Below are positions 47,298 through 56,386 of a stretch of DNA of 64,000 nucleotides, piece after piece (within the stretch, counting starts at the first letter, position 1; the number at the start of each line of letters is the position of its first letter). Origin of the DNA: Streptomyces sp. T12. Lineage in GTDB: Bacteria > Actinomycetota > Actinomycetes > Streptomycetales > Streptomycetaceae. The notes under the pieces are model-generated. The model made no database searches. It saw only the letters and a program-made list of their open reading frames with translations, and was not told the origin of the DNA. Made by a program: the position numbers and the translations under genes. Location of the stretch: assembly GCF_028736035.1 (NCBI RefSeq), contig NZ_CP117866.1, positions 9,031,001-9,095,000 of the forward strand. Direction: 5' to 3'.

Positions 47298-47903
47298 ATG
47301 TTCCACCACACCCGCATACGTCTCGCCGCCGCCACCGCGGCGGTCGCCGTCGCCGCGCTCGCCCTGACCGCCTGTGGTTCCGGCTCCGGCGACGAGGTCG
47401 TCGACAAGCCGAAGGCGAAGGCCTCCGCCAAGGCCGACGGCGGCAACGACAAGGAGCCCGCCGCCGAGAAGAGCAGCGCCGCGCCCGACGTCGCCAAGGT
47501 CGGCGACACGCTCGCCCTCAAGGGCATGGAGAGCGGCAGCGGACTCGACGTCACGGTCGTCAAGGTCGTCGACAACGCCAAGTCCAGTGACGAGTTCTTC
47601 GCCCCCGAGTCCGGCAACCGGTGGATCGGCGTGCAGTTCCAGCTCGTCAACACCGGCACCAAGGTCTACTCCGACGCTCCCGTGAACGGGGCGAAGATGG
47701 CCGACGACCAGGGGCAGCAGTTCGGGACCGTCCTCGCCGACATCACGGCCGGCCCGTCGATGTCGTCGGACGTCCGGCTGAAGCCCGGAGCCAAGGCGCT
47801 GGGCTGGGTCGTCTTCGAGGTGCCGAAGGCGTCGAAGGCGGCCACCGTCACGTGGGGGATGGACTCGGGCTTCGCCGAGCAGATCGGGGAGTGGACGCTG
47901 TAG
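47298..47903 (+). CDS. DUF4352-type lipoprotein
   Basis: 201 residues from the ATG at 47298 (GGGGAG close upstream). Lipoprotein signal with lipobox LTAC (ALALTACGSGSG). A Lys/Ala-rich linker (KPKAKASAKA, then EPAAEKSSAA) leads to a DUF4352 immunoglobulin-like domain: VAKVGDTLALKGMESGSGL, NRWIGVQFQLVNTGTKVYSD and WVVFEVPKASKAATV. It should be anchored on the outer face of the membrane. DUF4352 proteins resemble antigen MPT63/MPB63-type folds; the role is unknown. It stands between two polysaccharide hydrolase genes but has no evident carbohydrate-binding motif. Confidence 0.85.
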   Translation: MFHHTRIRLAAATAAVAVAALALTACGSGSGDEVVDKPKAKASAKADGGNDKEPAAEKSSAAPDVAKVGDTLALKGMESGSGLDVTVVKVVDNAKSSDEFFAPESGNRWIGVQFQLVNTGTKVYSDAPVNGAKMADDQGQQFGTVLADITAGPSMSSDVRLKPGAKALGWVVFEVPKASKAATVTWGMDSGFAEQIGEWTL

Positions 47904-47912
47904 GACAGCACC

Positions 47913-47945
47913 GAGGGCGCGGGCCGGCGAACGGCACGCGCCCTC
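47913..47945. terminator. bidirectional terminator between lipoprotein and GH74 genes
   Basis: GAGGGCGCG (47913-47921) and CGCGCCCTC (47937-47945) form a perfect 9-bp stem in the 50-nt convergent gap. Confidence 0.6.
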
Positions 47946-47953
47946 CGGCTCGC

Positions 47954-50617
47954 TCAACTCACCGTGCAGCTCTGGTCGCCCAGCTTGAACGCGGTCGGCT
48001 TCGCGTTCGCCCCCGACCAGCTCCCCGTGAACCCGAAGCTCACGGACGCACCGGCCGCCACATTCCCGTTCCAGCCGACGTTCTTCGCGGTCACCGCCGA
48101 GCCCGACTGGGTGTAGTCGGCGTTCCACGCCTGCGTGATCTGCTGCCCGCCCGCGAAGGACCAGCCAAGGGACCAGCCGCTCCAGGCGCTTGAGCCGGTG
48201 TTGGACAGCTGTACGTCCGCCTGGAAGCCGCCCGACCACTGGTTGGTGACCTTGTACGTCACCGCGCAGGCGCCGGTCGGCGTCGGTGTGGGATCGGTTC
48301 CGCCACCGCCGTCTCCGCCATCGGTGTCGGAGGTGTCGCCGTAGATGACGCCCCGGCCGTTCGTCGAGACGTACACGCGTCCGTACACGCGCGGGTCACC
48401 CGTGATTGCCGCCCCCGTCCAACCCCACTGGTGGGCGTCGTCGTTGACACGGGTCCAGGTCGCGCCCTTGTCCGTCGACCGGAAGATGCCGCGTACGCCG
48501 CCGATCTTCGCGCTGGTGTACAGCGTCTGGTACGACGCCCCCGTCGCCGCCTTGCCGAAGCCGATCGCGTCGGCCTGCTCGACGTTGGAGAGTTTCGTGA
48601 AGCTCGCGCCGCCGTCCGTCGAGTGCCACAGGCCGTACGCCCCGTCCGTCGCACCCCCCGCCAGCCACACGTCACCCTTCACCCCGGGCAGCGCCTTGAA
48701 GCGAACGCTGTCTCCGCTCGGCAGCCCGGTCGCGGGGGACGCGGTGAAGGTCGCGCCGCCGTCCGTGCTGACGTAGAACTTCCCGGACTTGAAGCCGTAG
48801 AAGACCTTCGGGTCGACCCGGTCGGACTCGACTGTCGCCCCGGCCGGAATGCCGGTGGCGGCCGACCAGGAGTTGCCGAAGCCCGTCGCGTACTGCACGC
48901 CGGTCCCGCCGGGGCTCCACACGAACCGGCTGCCGTCGGCCGCCGCGGCCACCGTGCCGCCCTCGCTGACGCCCGAAGGATCGGTCCCCGCGAACCAGTT
49001 GGCGCCGTTGTCCGTCGAGAACGCGATGTGCGGGCCCGAGTCCAGGTTGCCGACCCGGACGACGGTGTTGGGGTTGGTCTCGGCGTAGTCCAGGCTGGTG
49101 GTCGTGGTGAAGTTCGGCTGCGTGAACATCATCGACGGCACCTTGGTGAGGTCCGTGTGCCGGAAGCCGCCGATGTCACCGAGCGCGCTCAGGAGCGGGG
49201 CGCCCGACGGGGGAGAGGCGAGGTCGTTGACCGCCGTCTCCTCCAGGCCCTGCACCATCGGCTTGATGGTGAACTGGCTCCCGCTGTCCCACTTCGTCAG
49301 ATCCTCGGTGCCGTAGATCGTCGCACCCGTCCCGTACATCATCCGGTTCGAGTTGAACGGGTCGATCTCCAGCGCCTCCGTCATCCACCCCAGCTTCGGC
49401 GTCTGTTCGGGCGGCGACGGGTTCGCGCCCCAGGCCAGCCACGGGGAGGACGAGACGTCCATGGTGTAGCGGTTGGCGCGGTTGGGGTACGACGTGTAGT
49501 CCCACGCCTTCGTCCAGGTGCCGCCGCTGTCCGTCGAGCGGAAGATCTGGGTGTCCGGCCACCAGGAGCTGTACGCCGTCGCCATCACCGTGCCGGGCTT
49601 CTGCCGGTCGACGGTCAGGCCGGCGAAGCCGTAGTAGGTGTCGGCCTCGGCGACCGGGCTGATGTTCGTCCAGGTGCCGGTCGCCGTCGCGTACCGCCAC
49701 AGCTGGCCCTTGCCGCCGTCGTACGGGCCGCCCTTGTCGCTGTAGGCGAGGTAGAGGTAGCCGTTCGTCGCGTCCAGGACACCCTTGTGGGCCAGGTATC
49801 CCGTCGGCTGCCCGGCGACCCGCGACCAGGTCGCGCCCGCGTCCGTCGACCGGTACACGGCGTTGTCCTTGTCGGCGACCCCGACGTAGATGGTCTTGGT
49901 GGCGTTCCCGGACGACCCCGTGGACTCGTCGAAGGTGACCCAGACGATGCCCTGGTTGTCGCTGGCGTAGCCGCTCGTGTCGCTCGGATCCTGCGCGTAG
50001 TTGCCGACGTTGGGGAAGTTCGCCACCTGCGACCAGGTCACCCCGGAGTCCGTCGACCGCCACAGCCCCTTGCCGCTGGGCGCGCCCAGATACAGCACGC
50101 TGTTCGTGTTCGGGTCGACCGCCAGCCGCTCACCCATGCCGCGGCCCGGCATGTTGCCGCCCAGCTTGAACGGCAGGTTCGCCTTCTGCCAGCTCGCGCC
50201 CCGGTCGGAGGAGCGCATGACCGCGCCGTTCTTCGGGTCCCAGCTGTTGGTGTACGTCCCGACCGCCGCGTACACCTTGTCCGGGTCCACGGAGTCGGAC
50301 GCCAGGCTCACCACACCGGTGTGCCCCCAGTCGTCCCAGCCGACCGAGTCCAGCAGCGGCGCCCAGGTCTTCGTCGACTCCTGCCAGCGGTAGGCGCCGC
50401 CGATGTCGGTGCGCGCGTAGGCGAGGTTCTTCTCCTTGCGGTTGAAGACGATGCCGGGGACAAAGCCGCCCCCGTCGATACGGGCGTTCTTCCAGGTGTA
50501 GGTGTCGGCGGCGATCGACACCTCCTTGGCGGCAGGGGCGGCGAGTGCGGGCGGCGCGCCCGCGAGCAGCCCGGCCGCGAGGGCCAGCGCGGCGGTGAGG
50601 ATGCGGGTTCTTCGCAC
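47954..50617 (-). CDS. secreted xyloglucanase GH74 with C-terminal CBM2
   Basis: 887 residues from a GTG at 50617 (AAGGA upstream); a longer in-frame start has no signal peptide logic. Signal peptide RTRILTAALALAAGLLAG, cut near ALA-APA. GH74 double seven-bladed propeller with BNR/Asp-box repeats (MRSSDRGASWQ, WRSTDSGVTWS, FRSTDSGGTW, FRSTDKGATW). Catalytic Asp candidates lie in YARTDIGGAYRW and TAVNDLASPP. After a Gly/Pro linker the last 100 residues are CBM2 (VTYKVTNQWSGGFQADVQLS, WSAFT-like strands, final QSCTVS). It cleaves xyloglucan in plant cell walls. It lies downstream of the GH48 gene on the same strand, beyond a strong hairpin. Confidence 0.93.
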   Translation of the reverse strand: MRRTRILTAALALAAGLLAGAPPALAAPAAKEVSIAADTYTWKNARIDGGGFVPGIVFNRKEKNLAYARTDIGGAYRWQESTKTWAPLLDSVGWDDWGHTGVVSLASDSVDPDKVYAAVGTYTNSWDPKNGAVMRSSDRGASWQKANLPFKLGGNMPGRGMGERLAVDPNTNSVLYLGAPSGKGLWRSTDSGVTWSQVANFPNVGNYAQDPSDTSGYASDNQGIVWVTFDESTGSSGNATKTIYVGVADKDNAVYRSTDAGATWSRVAGQPTGYLAHKGVLDATNGYLYLAYSDKGGPYDGGKGQLWRYATATGTWTNISPVAEADTYYGFAGLTVDRQKPGTVMATAYSSWWPDTQIFRSTDSGGTWTKAWDYTSYPNRANRYTMDVSSSPWLAWGANPSPPEQTPKLGWMTEALEIDPFNSNRMMYGTGATIYGTEDLTKWDSGSQFTIKPMVQGLEETAVNDLASPPSGAPLLSALGDIGGFRHTDLTKVPSMMFTQPNFTTTTSLDYAETNPNTVVRVGNLDSGPHIAFSTDNGANWFAGTDPSGVSEGGTVAAAADGSRFVWSPGGTGVQYATGFGNSWSAATGIPAGATVESDRVDPKVFYGFKSGKFYVSTDGGATFTASPATGLPSGDSVRFKALPGVKGDVWLAGGATDGAYGLWHSTDGGASFTKLSNVEQADAIGFGKAATGASYQTLYTSAKIGGVRGIFRSTDKGATWTRVNDDAHQWGWTGAAITGDPRVYGRVYVSTNGRGVIYGDTSDTDGGDGGGGTDPTPTPTGACAVTYKVTNQWSGGFQADVQLSNTGSSAWSGWSLGWSFAGGQQITQAWNADYTQSGSAVTAKNVGWNGNVAAGASVSFGFTGSWSGANAKPTAFKLGDQSCTVS

Positions 50618-50652
50618 GGTGGGGTCCTTCCTGAGAGAGGAACGCGCGACGA

Positions 50653-50687
50653 CCGGGCGGCCCCCAGTGCGGGAGGGGGCCGCCCGG
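50653..50687 (-). terminator. strong hairpin between GH48 and GH74 genes
   Basis: CCGGGCGGCCCCC (50653-50665) and GGGGGCCGCCCGG (50675-50687) form a perfect 13-bp stem with a 9-nt loop. It lies 170 nt after the GH48 stop and 36 nt before the GH74 start, so it may end GH48 transcription or shape the GH74 leader. Confidence 0.7.
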
Positions 50688-50760
50688 CGGTTCGGCCTCG
50701 CCGTCAGGTGACGAGACCACATACGCGGAGCTTTCAAGCGGTTCCGAGGAATCGCCGTGG

Positions 50761-50820
50761 ACGGGAGCGCCCCGTAAGGGGCGCGGGGAACTGCGCGACC
50801 AGCCACAACCGGACCCGCAG
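50761..50820. repeat. dispersed Streptomyces intergenic repeat, copy B
   Basis: Carries AAGGGGCGCGGGGAACTGCG, CGACCAGCCACAACCGG and ACCCGCAG, matching copy A (40472-40550) in the opposite orientation. Its left end ACGGGAGCGCCCCGT (50761-50775) is an inverted repeat that shares the GGGAGCGC core of a CebR box, 10 of 14 positions, and may be a degenerate site. Confidence 0.65.
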
Positions 50821-50857
50821 CCGAACACGGCCCAACCCGCGGAGCGCCCGGCGGGGA

Positions 50858-53773
50858 CTATTCGAGAAGCTCCGCGTACGAACCCATGGCCAAGGCGATG
50901 TCCGCCTGGGCCCAGAACCGGTGATACGTGAACGACGGCGCCGCACCACCCGCGAGATACGCCTCGATCTTCGACCAGGCCGGGTCGTCCTCGTAGAACG
51001 AGCGGATCGAGTCGAAGGTCGACGACGAGTTGATCGCGTCGCCGTTCGGCATGGTGCCGGTCCAGCCGCTCGGGACGTAGATCCCGTCGTCGAAGCGGTT
51101 GTAGTCGGCGCGGGTCTCCGGGACGGCGATACCGAGGTCGTCCTGGTAGTTGTCCCACATGCCGTCCAGCAAGGCCTTCGCCGTCGTCGCGGCCGCCGTG
51201 TCACCGGAGCGGTCGGCGTAGTACGTCAGGGTCTTGGCGTACGCGGCCGCCACGCCGACGTCGTTGGTGTAGTCGGCGACGGTGACGTGAAGTCCGTTGT
51301 TCGCGCCCGGACTTGACGCGTTCCAGGTGTCGGGCTGGCCCGACCACTGGAGCGTCGACGGGATCCGGAACGTGCCGTCCGGGTTGACGGTCGTCTCGGA
51401 CAGCGCCCACTTGACCCACTTGTCGAGTACGGCCTTCGCTGCCGCGTTGCCCGTCTGCTGGTAGTACTCGGCGACCCGCTCCATCGACCACGCCTGGAAG
51501 CCGAACCACTGGTTGGACGGCGGGTCGTGGTAGACGGGCTGCTGGTCGTAGTACATGCCGTAGAACGTCGACTTCCCGGCCGGCGGAGTCGCGTAGCGGC
51601 CCGCCCAGCTGTTGGTCGCACCGCCCGCGATCGCGCCCTCGCTGGACTGCAGCCAGCGGTAGAACTCGACCTGCCGCTCAAGGGACTTGGCCCAGTCCGC
51701 CTGCCCCGTCGCCGACTTGGGCTTCAGGTCGGCGTAGTTGGACAGGGCGTACGCGGCCATCGGGTTCTGGTAGCCGCCGTGCGCGTGGCTGGAGCCGATG
51801 CGCCAGGCCCAGCCCGCCGAGGTGTCGGTGGCGCCGCCCCACGCGTAGTACCAGGACAGCAGGTAGAACGAGGCGTCCTTGCCGGTGCCCGCCGGGCAGG
51901 ACGAGGCGCCCACACAGTTGCCGACCTTCTTGAAGTACTTGTCGTACATCGCGTAGCGCAGGTAGTCGCCCATCTTCGCGGCCTTGGCCACGGTCGCGGA
52001 GATCTGGCTGCCCTTGCCCTGCTCGTCGGCCCACTTGTCGGCCCAGTACGCGGCCTGCACGGCACGCGCGTCGGCGTCCGGGGCGTTGGTGAACTTCCAC
52101 TGCTTGGCGTAGGAGGCGTCACCGGTGAACAGGTCCAGGTACCCGTTCTTCCCGCCGTACTTGAAGGCGTCGCAGGTCGGCTGCGGCACCGTCTCCCACA
52201 CCGACTCCTGCGCGCCGCGCTGGAAGGTGTTGATGTACGACGGCCCGGTGTCCGTCGGCCCCGCCTCGCACTTGCCCGGCGAGTTCCCGTAGCTGTAGAC
52301 GTTGTCGACGTCCTGGAGCCAGTGCATGCCGTAGACGTCGTCCGTGCCGTACGCGCTCTTCAGCTCACCCGCGATCGGGTCCGAGCCGACCGAGACCGAC
52401 GTGTCGAGCTTCGCCGGGTACTCGTTCGGGGTGTCCAGCTCGGGGGCGTAGGTCGCCGGCTTCGAGGCGTTGTAGAAGGAGTTGGTCGGCTGGTCGGCGT
52501 GGGTCGGGATCATGTACTTCTCCATGATCTCCCAGGCGCCGTTGAACTTGGCCCAGTCGCCCGTCACCTTGCCGTACATGGCTTGCAGCCAGAGCAGATA
52601 GCTGTACGCCTCCGACGTGGTCTCGTGACCGTGGTCCGGAGCCTCGACGATCAGCGTCTCGACCGAGTGGTAGGGGATGCCCTCGGGTGAGAAGTAGCCG
52701 TTCGCCGGGTTGGTGATCTTGCCGTACAGCTCCAGGAACCGGGCGTCGTACGCCTTCGTCGCCGCGATCTGGGTCACCGTGACCGACGCCTTGGCGTGCC
52801 CGGTGGCCGTCGACTCGAAGGTCGCCGAGCCGGTGCCGGAGTTGGCGGCCGTGATGGTCACCTGCTGGGCGGTGTTCCAGTTCGAGGGCGTGAAGGTGAG
52901 CGAGGCGCCGCCGGTCACCGACAGGCCCGAGTTGCCACTCGCGCGTGCGGTGGTGACGGTGACGTTGGCCGACGGCTGCGTCGACAGCTTGATGTCGTAC
53001 GACGCCGTCTTGCCCTGCTGGACCGGGAGTTGGGTCTGCGAGGCCACCACGGCGGGACCCGAGGCGACCGTGACGCCGACCGGCGTGGACTCCCCGGACG
53101 CGCCCAGGCTGTCGTACGCCTTCGCGAGGAGCGAATGACTGCCCACGGTCAAACTTGAGGCCGAGAGCGAGTACGGGGCCGTCGTGTCCGTGCCCAGCAG
53201 CGTGGTGTTGTCGTAGAACTCCACCTTGCTGATGGTGGCGTTGTCCGCGGCCGCGGCGGTGGCCGCGAGCGGGACTGCGTCGCCCTGCGAGTAGACGGCG
53301 CCCGCCGCCGGGCTGGTCAGCACGGTGATGGGGGGTTGGTGGGCGCCCGTGCAGGAGGTGCCGTTGATCGCGAAGTTCGTCGGGGCGGCGTTGCTGCCGC
53401 TGTAGGTGAACTGCGCGCCGGTGGTGACCGCGGCTCCGGTGGCGATCTTGCCGTTGTAGCCGGCGTCCTTCACCGTGATCGACTGGCCGGACTGGGACCA
53501 GGTGCCGTTCCAGCCGTTGCTGAGCTTCTGGTTGCCCGCGTAGCTGTACGTCAGGGTCCAGCCGTCGATGACGTCCGTGCCGCGGTTGGTGATCGTCAGT
53601 TCCGCGGTGAAGCCGGAACCCCAGTCATTGGTCTTGTAGTCGACACTGCACTGAACTACCGCGGCCTGAGCGGGTGTCGAGCCCGTGCTCAGCATCGTCA
53701 AGGGAAGCGCCATGGCTGCGACGACGGCTGTCCACAACCGTCGTACGGTTCTGCGTCTGCGTGGGGGATGCAC
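50858..53773 (-). CDS. secreted cellobiohydrolase GH48 with N-terminal CBM2 and two Ig-like modules
   Basis: 971 residues, GTG start with AAGGAGG upstream. Long signal peptide ([20 protein letters not shown], cut near AQA-AVV). CBM2 at about 38-142 ([20 protein letters not shown]). A bacterial Ig module at about 148-235 ([20 protein letters not shown]) and a second beta module at about 236-335 ([20 protein letters not shown]) follow. GH48 fills the rest ([20 protein letters not shown]); the catalytic acid Glu is in [13 protein letters not shown]. It is a processive reducing-end cellulase, the partner of GH6 in cellulose breakdown. A perfect CebR box lies 47-60 nt upstream of the start. Confidence 0.95.
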   Translation of the reverse strand: MHPPRRRRTVRRLWTAVVAAMALPLTMLSTGSTPAQAAVVQCSVDYKTNDWGSGFTAELTITNRGTDVIDGWTLTYSYAGNQKLSNGWNGTWSQSGQSITVKDAGYNGKIATGAAVTTGAQFTYSGSNAAPTNFAINGTSCTGAHQPPITVLTSPAAGAVYSQGDAVPLAATAAAADNATISKVEFYDNTTLLGTDTTAPYSLSASSLTVGSHSLLAKAYDSLGASGESTPVGVTVASGPAVVASQTQLPVQQGKTASYDIKLSTQPSANVTVTTARASGNSGLSVTGGASLTFTPSNWNTAQQVTITAANSGTGSATFESTATGHAKASVTVTQIAATKAYDARFLELYGKITNPANGYFSPEGIPYHSVETLIVEAPDHGHETTSEAYSYLLWLQAMYGKVTGDWAKFNGAWEIMEKYMIPTHADQPTNSFYNASKPATYAPELDTPNEYPAKLDTSVSVGSDPIAGELKSAYGTDDVYGMHWLQDVDNVYSYGNSPGKCEAGPTDTGPSYINTFQRGAQESVWETVPQPTCDAFKYGGKNGYLDLFTGDASYAKQWKFTNAPDADARAVQAAYWADKWADEQGKGSQISATVAKAAKMGDYLRYAMYDKYFKKVGNCVGASSCPAGTGKDASFYLLSWYYAWGGATDTSAGWAWRIGSSHAHGGYQNPMAAYALSNYADLKPKSATGQADWAKSLERQVEFYRWLQSSEGAIAGGATNSWAGRYATPPAGKSTFYGMYYDQQPVYHDPPSNQWFGFQAWSMERVAEYYQQTGNAAAKAVLDKWVKWALSETTVNPDGTFRIPSTLQWSGQPDTWNASSPGANNGLHVTVADYTNDVGVAAAYAKTLTYYADRSGDTAAATTAKALLDGMWDNYQDDLGIAVPETRADYNRFDDGIYVPSGWTGTMPNGDAINSSSTFDSIRSFYEDDPAWSKIEAYLAGGAAPSFTYHRFWAQADIALAMGSYAELLE

Positions 53774-53819
53774 GTGCTGGTTCCTCCTTGCGGCTCGGAG
53801 AAGTCAAGGCTTGAACCAG

Positions 53820-53833
53820 TGGGAGCGCTCCCA
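53820..53833. promoter_or_regulatory. CebR box upstream of the GH48 gene
   Basis: TGGGAGCGCTCCCA, a perfect 14-bp palindrome identical to the known binding site of the cellobiose-responsive LacI-type repressor CebR of Streptomyces. Confidence 0.9.
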
Positions 53834-53962
53834 TAGTGGGGATGGGGGTGCAAGGGGTCAAGATGCTTGAAGAGTCGAAAAGATTCGACGGATTTAGTTG
53901 AGGGAAAGTCAGCAACTCCTCTGTCCTTTACTGTCACTTGGCGCTAGCTTCATTGACACCAG

Positions 53963-53976
53963 TGGGAGCGATTCCA
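53963..53976. promoter_or_regulatory. CebR-like box upstream of the GH5 remnant and GH6 gene
   Basis: TGGGAGCGATTCCA matches the CebR palindrome at 12 of 14 positions. It faces the plus-strand GH5 remnant and GH6 gene, 143 bp from the perfect box of the divergent GH48 gene. Confidence 0.75.
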
Positions 53977-54024
53977 TCAGTCGACGCGTCCGTCATGGCG
54001 CGCCTGAACTGCAAGGAGTCGCTC

Positions 54025-54606
54025 ATGCGACACCCCCCGCGTTCAGTACTTTTAGCCGTCACCGGCACGGTCGCCCTCATCGCGGCCGTGACGGTGCCGG
54101 CCTTGCACGTCTCCGGGAACAAGCTCGTGGACGCCGACGGCACCACCCGTCGCCTGCTCGGCGTCCATCGTTCCGGCGGCGAGTTCATGACCGGGTGGCC
54201 CGAGTGAAGGCGCCGACAACCTGATCCTGCTCGGCGGGCTCGCGTACGCGAACGGCCTGAGCCAGTGGCTGACGTACCAGCCCACCGACCCGGTGGGCGA
54301 TCTCGCCGCGGCATGGCACGTCTACAACTTCAACTCCTGCGTGAACGAGAGCTGCTGGAACTCCACGCTCGCCCCGTCGCGGCCCAAGTGCCGTTGGCGG
54401 CGGGTGAGATCGGGGAGATCACCTGCGCGCACTCCTTCATCGACCAGGTCATGAAGTGGTTCGACGACCGCGGCCTGTCCTACCTGGGCTGGACCTGGAA
54501 CACGTGGAACTGCGGCTCCGGGCCGGCCCTGATCTCCAGTTGCGACGGAACTCCCACGTCGTACGGCACAGGGCTGCGTGATCACCTGCGCGCCCTCGAC
54601 GGATAA
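54025..54606 (+). pseudogene. GH5 cellulase remnant (internal deletion and frameshifts)
   Basis: The ATG at 54025 follows AAGGAG and starts a signal peptide (SVLLAVTGTVALIAAVTVPA), then LHVSGNKLVDADGTTRRLLG, the classic opening of Streptomyces GH5 cellulases. A stop at 54205-54207 ends this frame. The next frame reads ADNLILLGGLAYANGLSQWL and HVYNFNSCVNESCWNST. A third frame gives VPLAAGEIGEITCAHSFIDQ and SYLGWTWNTWNCGSG to the end. About 170 residues of the family core, with the acid/base Glu, are missing between the first two; the nucleophile segment GEIGE remains. It cannot make active enzyme. The GH6 gene starts 34 nt after its end and may use its promoter. Confidence 0.88.
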
Positions 54607-54640
54607 CCCCTCTCATCCCTGACGGAGAAGGAACCCGCAC

Positions 54641-56356
54641 ATGAGTCGTACCAGAACAGCGATGCTCGCCGCCCTGGCGCTGGTCGCCGGGGCCTCGGGG
54701 ACCGCGCTCGCCGCGAACGTCCCCCAGGACATCGGCACGGCAGCCGTCCCCTGCACCGTCGACTACAAGGTGCAGAATCAGTGGGACACCGGCTTCACCG
54801 CCGCGGTGACGGTCACCAACCAGGGGGCCGCCAAGTCGAACTGGTCGGTGAAGTGGTCGTACGCCGGAAACCAGAAGGTCACCAGCGGCTGGAACGCGAA
54901 GATCAGCCAGAGCGGCGCGGCCGTCACCGCCACCAATGAGACCTACAACGGGACCCTGTCGACAGGCGGTTCGGTCAGCTTCGGCTTCCAGGGCACCTAC
55001 AGCGGCACCAACGCGATCCCGGCCACCTTCACCCTCGACGGCGTGACCTGCAACGTCGACGGCGGCGGACCCACGGACCCCCCGGACCCCGGCCCCACCG
55101 GCCCGAAGGTCGACAACCCGTACTCCGGCGCCAAGGTGTACGTGAACCCCGAGTGGTCCGCGAAGGCCGCCGCCGAACCGGGCGGCAGCCGTATCGCCAA
55201 CCAGCCGACGGGCGTCTGGCTGGACCGGATCGCTGCCATCAACGGCGTGAACGGTGGCATGGGGCTGCGCGACCACCTCGACGAGGCCCTCACCCAGAAG
55301 GGCTCCGGCGAGCTCGTCGTCCAGCTGGTGATCTACAACCTGCCGGGACGTGACTGCGCGGCCCTCGCCTCCAACGGCGAGCTCGGCCCGACGGAGCTCG
55401 GCCGCTACAAGACCGAGTACATCGACCCGATCGCCGCGATCCTCGCCGACCCGAAGTACGCCTCGCTGCGGATCGTCACCACGATCGAGATCGACTCGCT
55501 GCCGAACCTCGTCACCAACACCGGCAGCCGTCCGACGGCCACCCCGCAGTGCGACGTGATGAAGGCCAACGGCAACTACCAGAAGGGCGTCGGCTACGCC
55601 CTCAACAAGCTCGGTGACGCGGCCAACGTCTACAACTACATCGACGCCGGACACCATGGCTGGATCGGCTGGGACGACAACTTCGCCGCCAGCGCCACCG
55701 TGATGAAGGAGGCCGCCACCTCCGAGGGCGCCACCGTCAACGACGTGCACGGCTTCATCGCCAACACGGCCAACTACAGCGCCCTGAAGGAGAACAACTT
55801 CACCATCAACGACTCCGTGGCCGGCAAGTCGGTCCGCGAGTCGAAGTGGGTCGACTGGAACCGGTACGTCGACGAGCTGTCCTTCGCGCAGGGCTTCCGC
55901 AACCAGCTGGTCACGACCGGCTTCAACTCCGGTATCGGCATGCTGATCGACACGTCGAGGAACGGCTGGGGCGGCAGCGCACGGCCTGCCGGTCCGGGTG
56001 CGACGACCGACGTCGACACCTACGTCAACGGCGGGCGCTACGACCGCCGTATCCACGTCGGCAACTGGTGCAACCAGTCCGGTGCCGGCCTCGGCGAGCG
56101 TCCGCAGGCCAACCCGGCGGCCGGGATCGACGCGTACGTCTGGATCAAGCCGCCGGGTGAGTCCGACGGCTCCAGCACGGCGATCCCGAACGACGAGGGC
56201 AAGGGCTTCGACCGGATGTGCGACCCGACCTACACGGGCAACCCGCGCAACGGCAACAGCATGTCCGGCTCCCTGCCGAACGCCCCGCTGTCCGGCCACT
56301 GGTTCTCGGCGCAGTTCCAGCAGCTGATGCAGAACGCGTACCCGCCGCTGTCGTAG
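54641..56356 (+). CDS. secreted cellobiohydrolase GH6 with N-terminal CBM2
   Basis: 571 residues; ATG with AGAAGGAA upstream. Signal peptide TAMLAALALVAGASGTALAA. CBM2 at about 32-138 (VPCTVDYKVQNQWDTGFTAA). A Pro/Asp linker (GGGPTDPPDPGPTGPK) leads to GH6: NPYSGAKVYVNPEWSAKAAA, RIVTTIEIDSLPNLVTN, NVYNYIDAGHHGWIGWDDNF and DAYVWIKPPGESDG. GH6 exocellulases act from the non-reducing end with inversion and complement GH48. The CebR-like box at 53963 is the nearest control site, reached through the GH5 remnant. Convergent with the PhyH gene. Confidence 0.95.
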   Translation: MSRTRTAMLAALALVAGASGTALAANVPQDIGTAAVPCTVDYKVQNQWDTGFTAAVTVTNQGAAKSNWSVKWSYAGNQKVTSGWNAKISQSGAAVTATNETYNGTLSTGGSVSFGFQGTYSGTNAIPATFTLDGVTCNVDGGGPTDPPDPGPTGPKVDNPYSGAKVYVNPEWSAKAAAEPGGSRIANQPTGVWLDRIAAINGVNGGMGLRDHLDEALTQKGSGELVVQLVIYNLPGRDCAALASNGELGPTELGRYKTEYIDPIAAILADPKYASLRIVTTIEIDSLPNLVTNTGSRPTATPQCDVMKANGNYQKGVGYALNKLGDAANVYNYIDAGHHGWIGWDDNFAASATVMKEAATSEGATVNDVHGFIANTANYSALKENNFTINDSVAGKSVRESKWVDWNRYVDELSFAQGFRNQLVTTGFNSGIGMLIDTSRNGWGGSARPAGPGATTDVDTYVNGGRYDRRIHVGNWCNQSGAGLGERPQANPAAGIDAYVWIKPPGESDGSSTAIPNDEGKGFDRMCDPTYTGNPRNGNSMSGSLPNAPLSGHWFSAQFQQLMQNAYPPLS

Positions 56357-56386
56357 TGCGGTGACGGCGACTTCCGCCGGGGTCGG

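Noticed and set aside
45057..48239. Very long minus-strand open frame (over 1000 codons) opposite the WYL and PL11 genes
   Set aside because: Antisense shadow caused by high GC. Residue composition is dominated by Gly, Ala, Val, Arg and Asp, and the opposite strand has recognised domains, signal peptide and ribosome sites.
50761..50775. ACGGGAGCGCCCCGT considered as a full CebR box for the GH74 gene
   Set aside because: Only 10 of 14 positions match, and it coincides with the end of a dispersed repeat, so it is mentioned only as a degenerate possibility.
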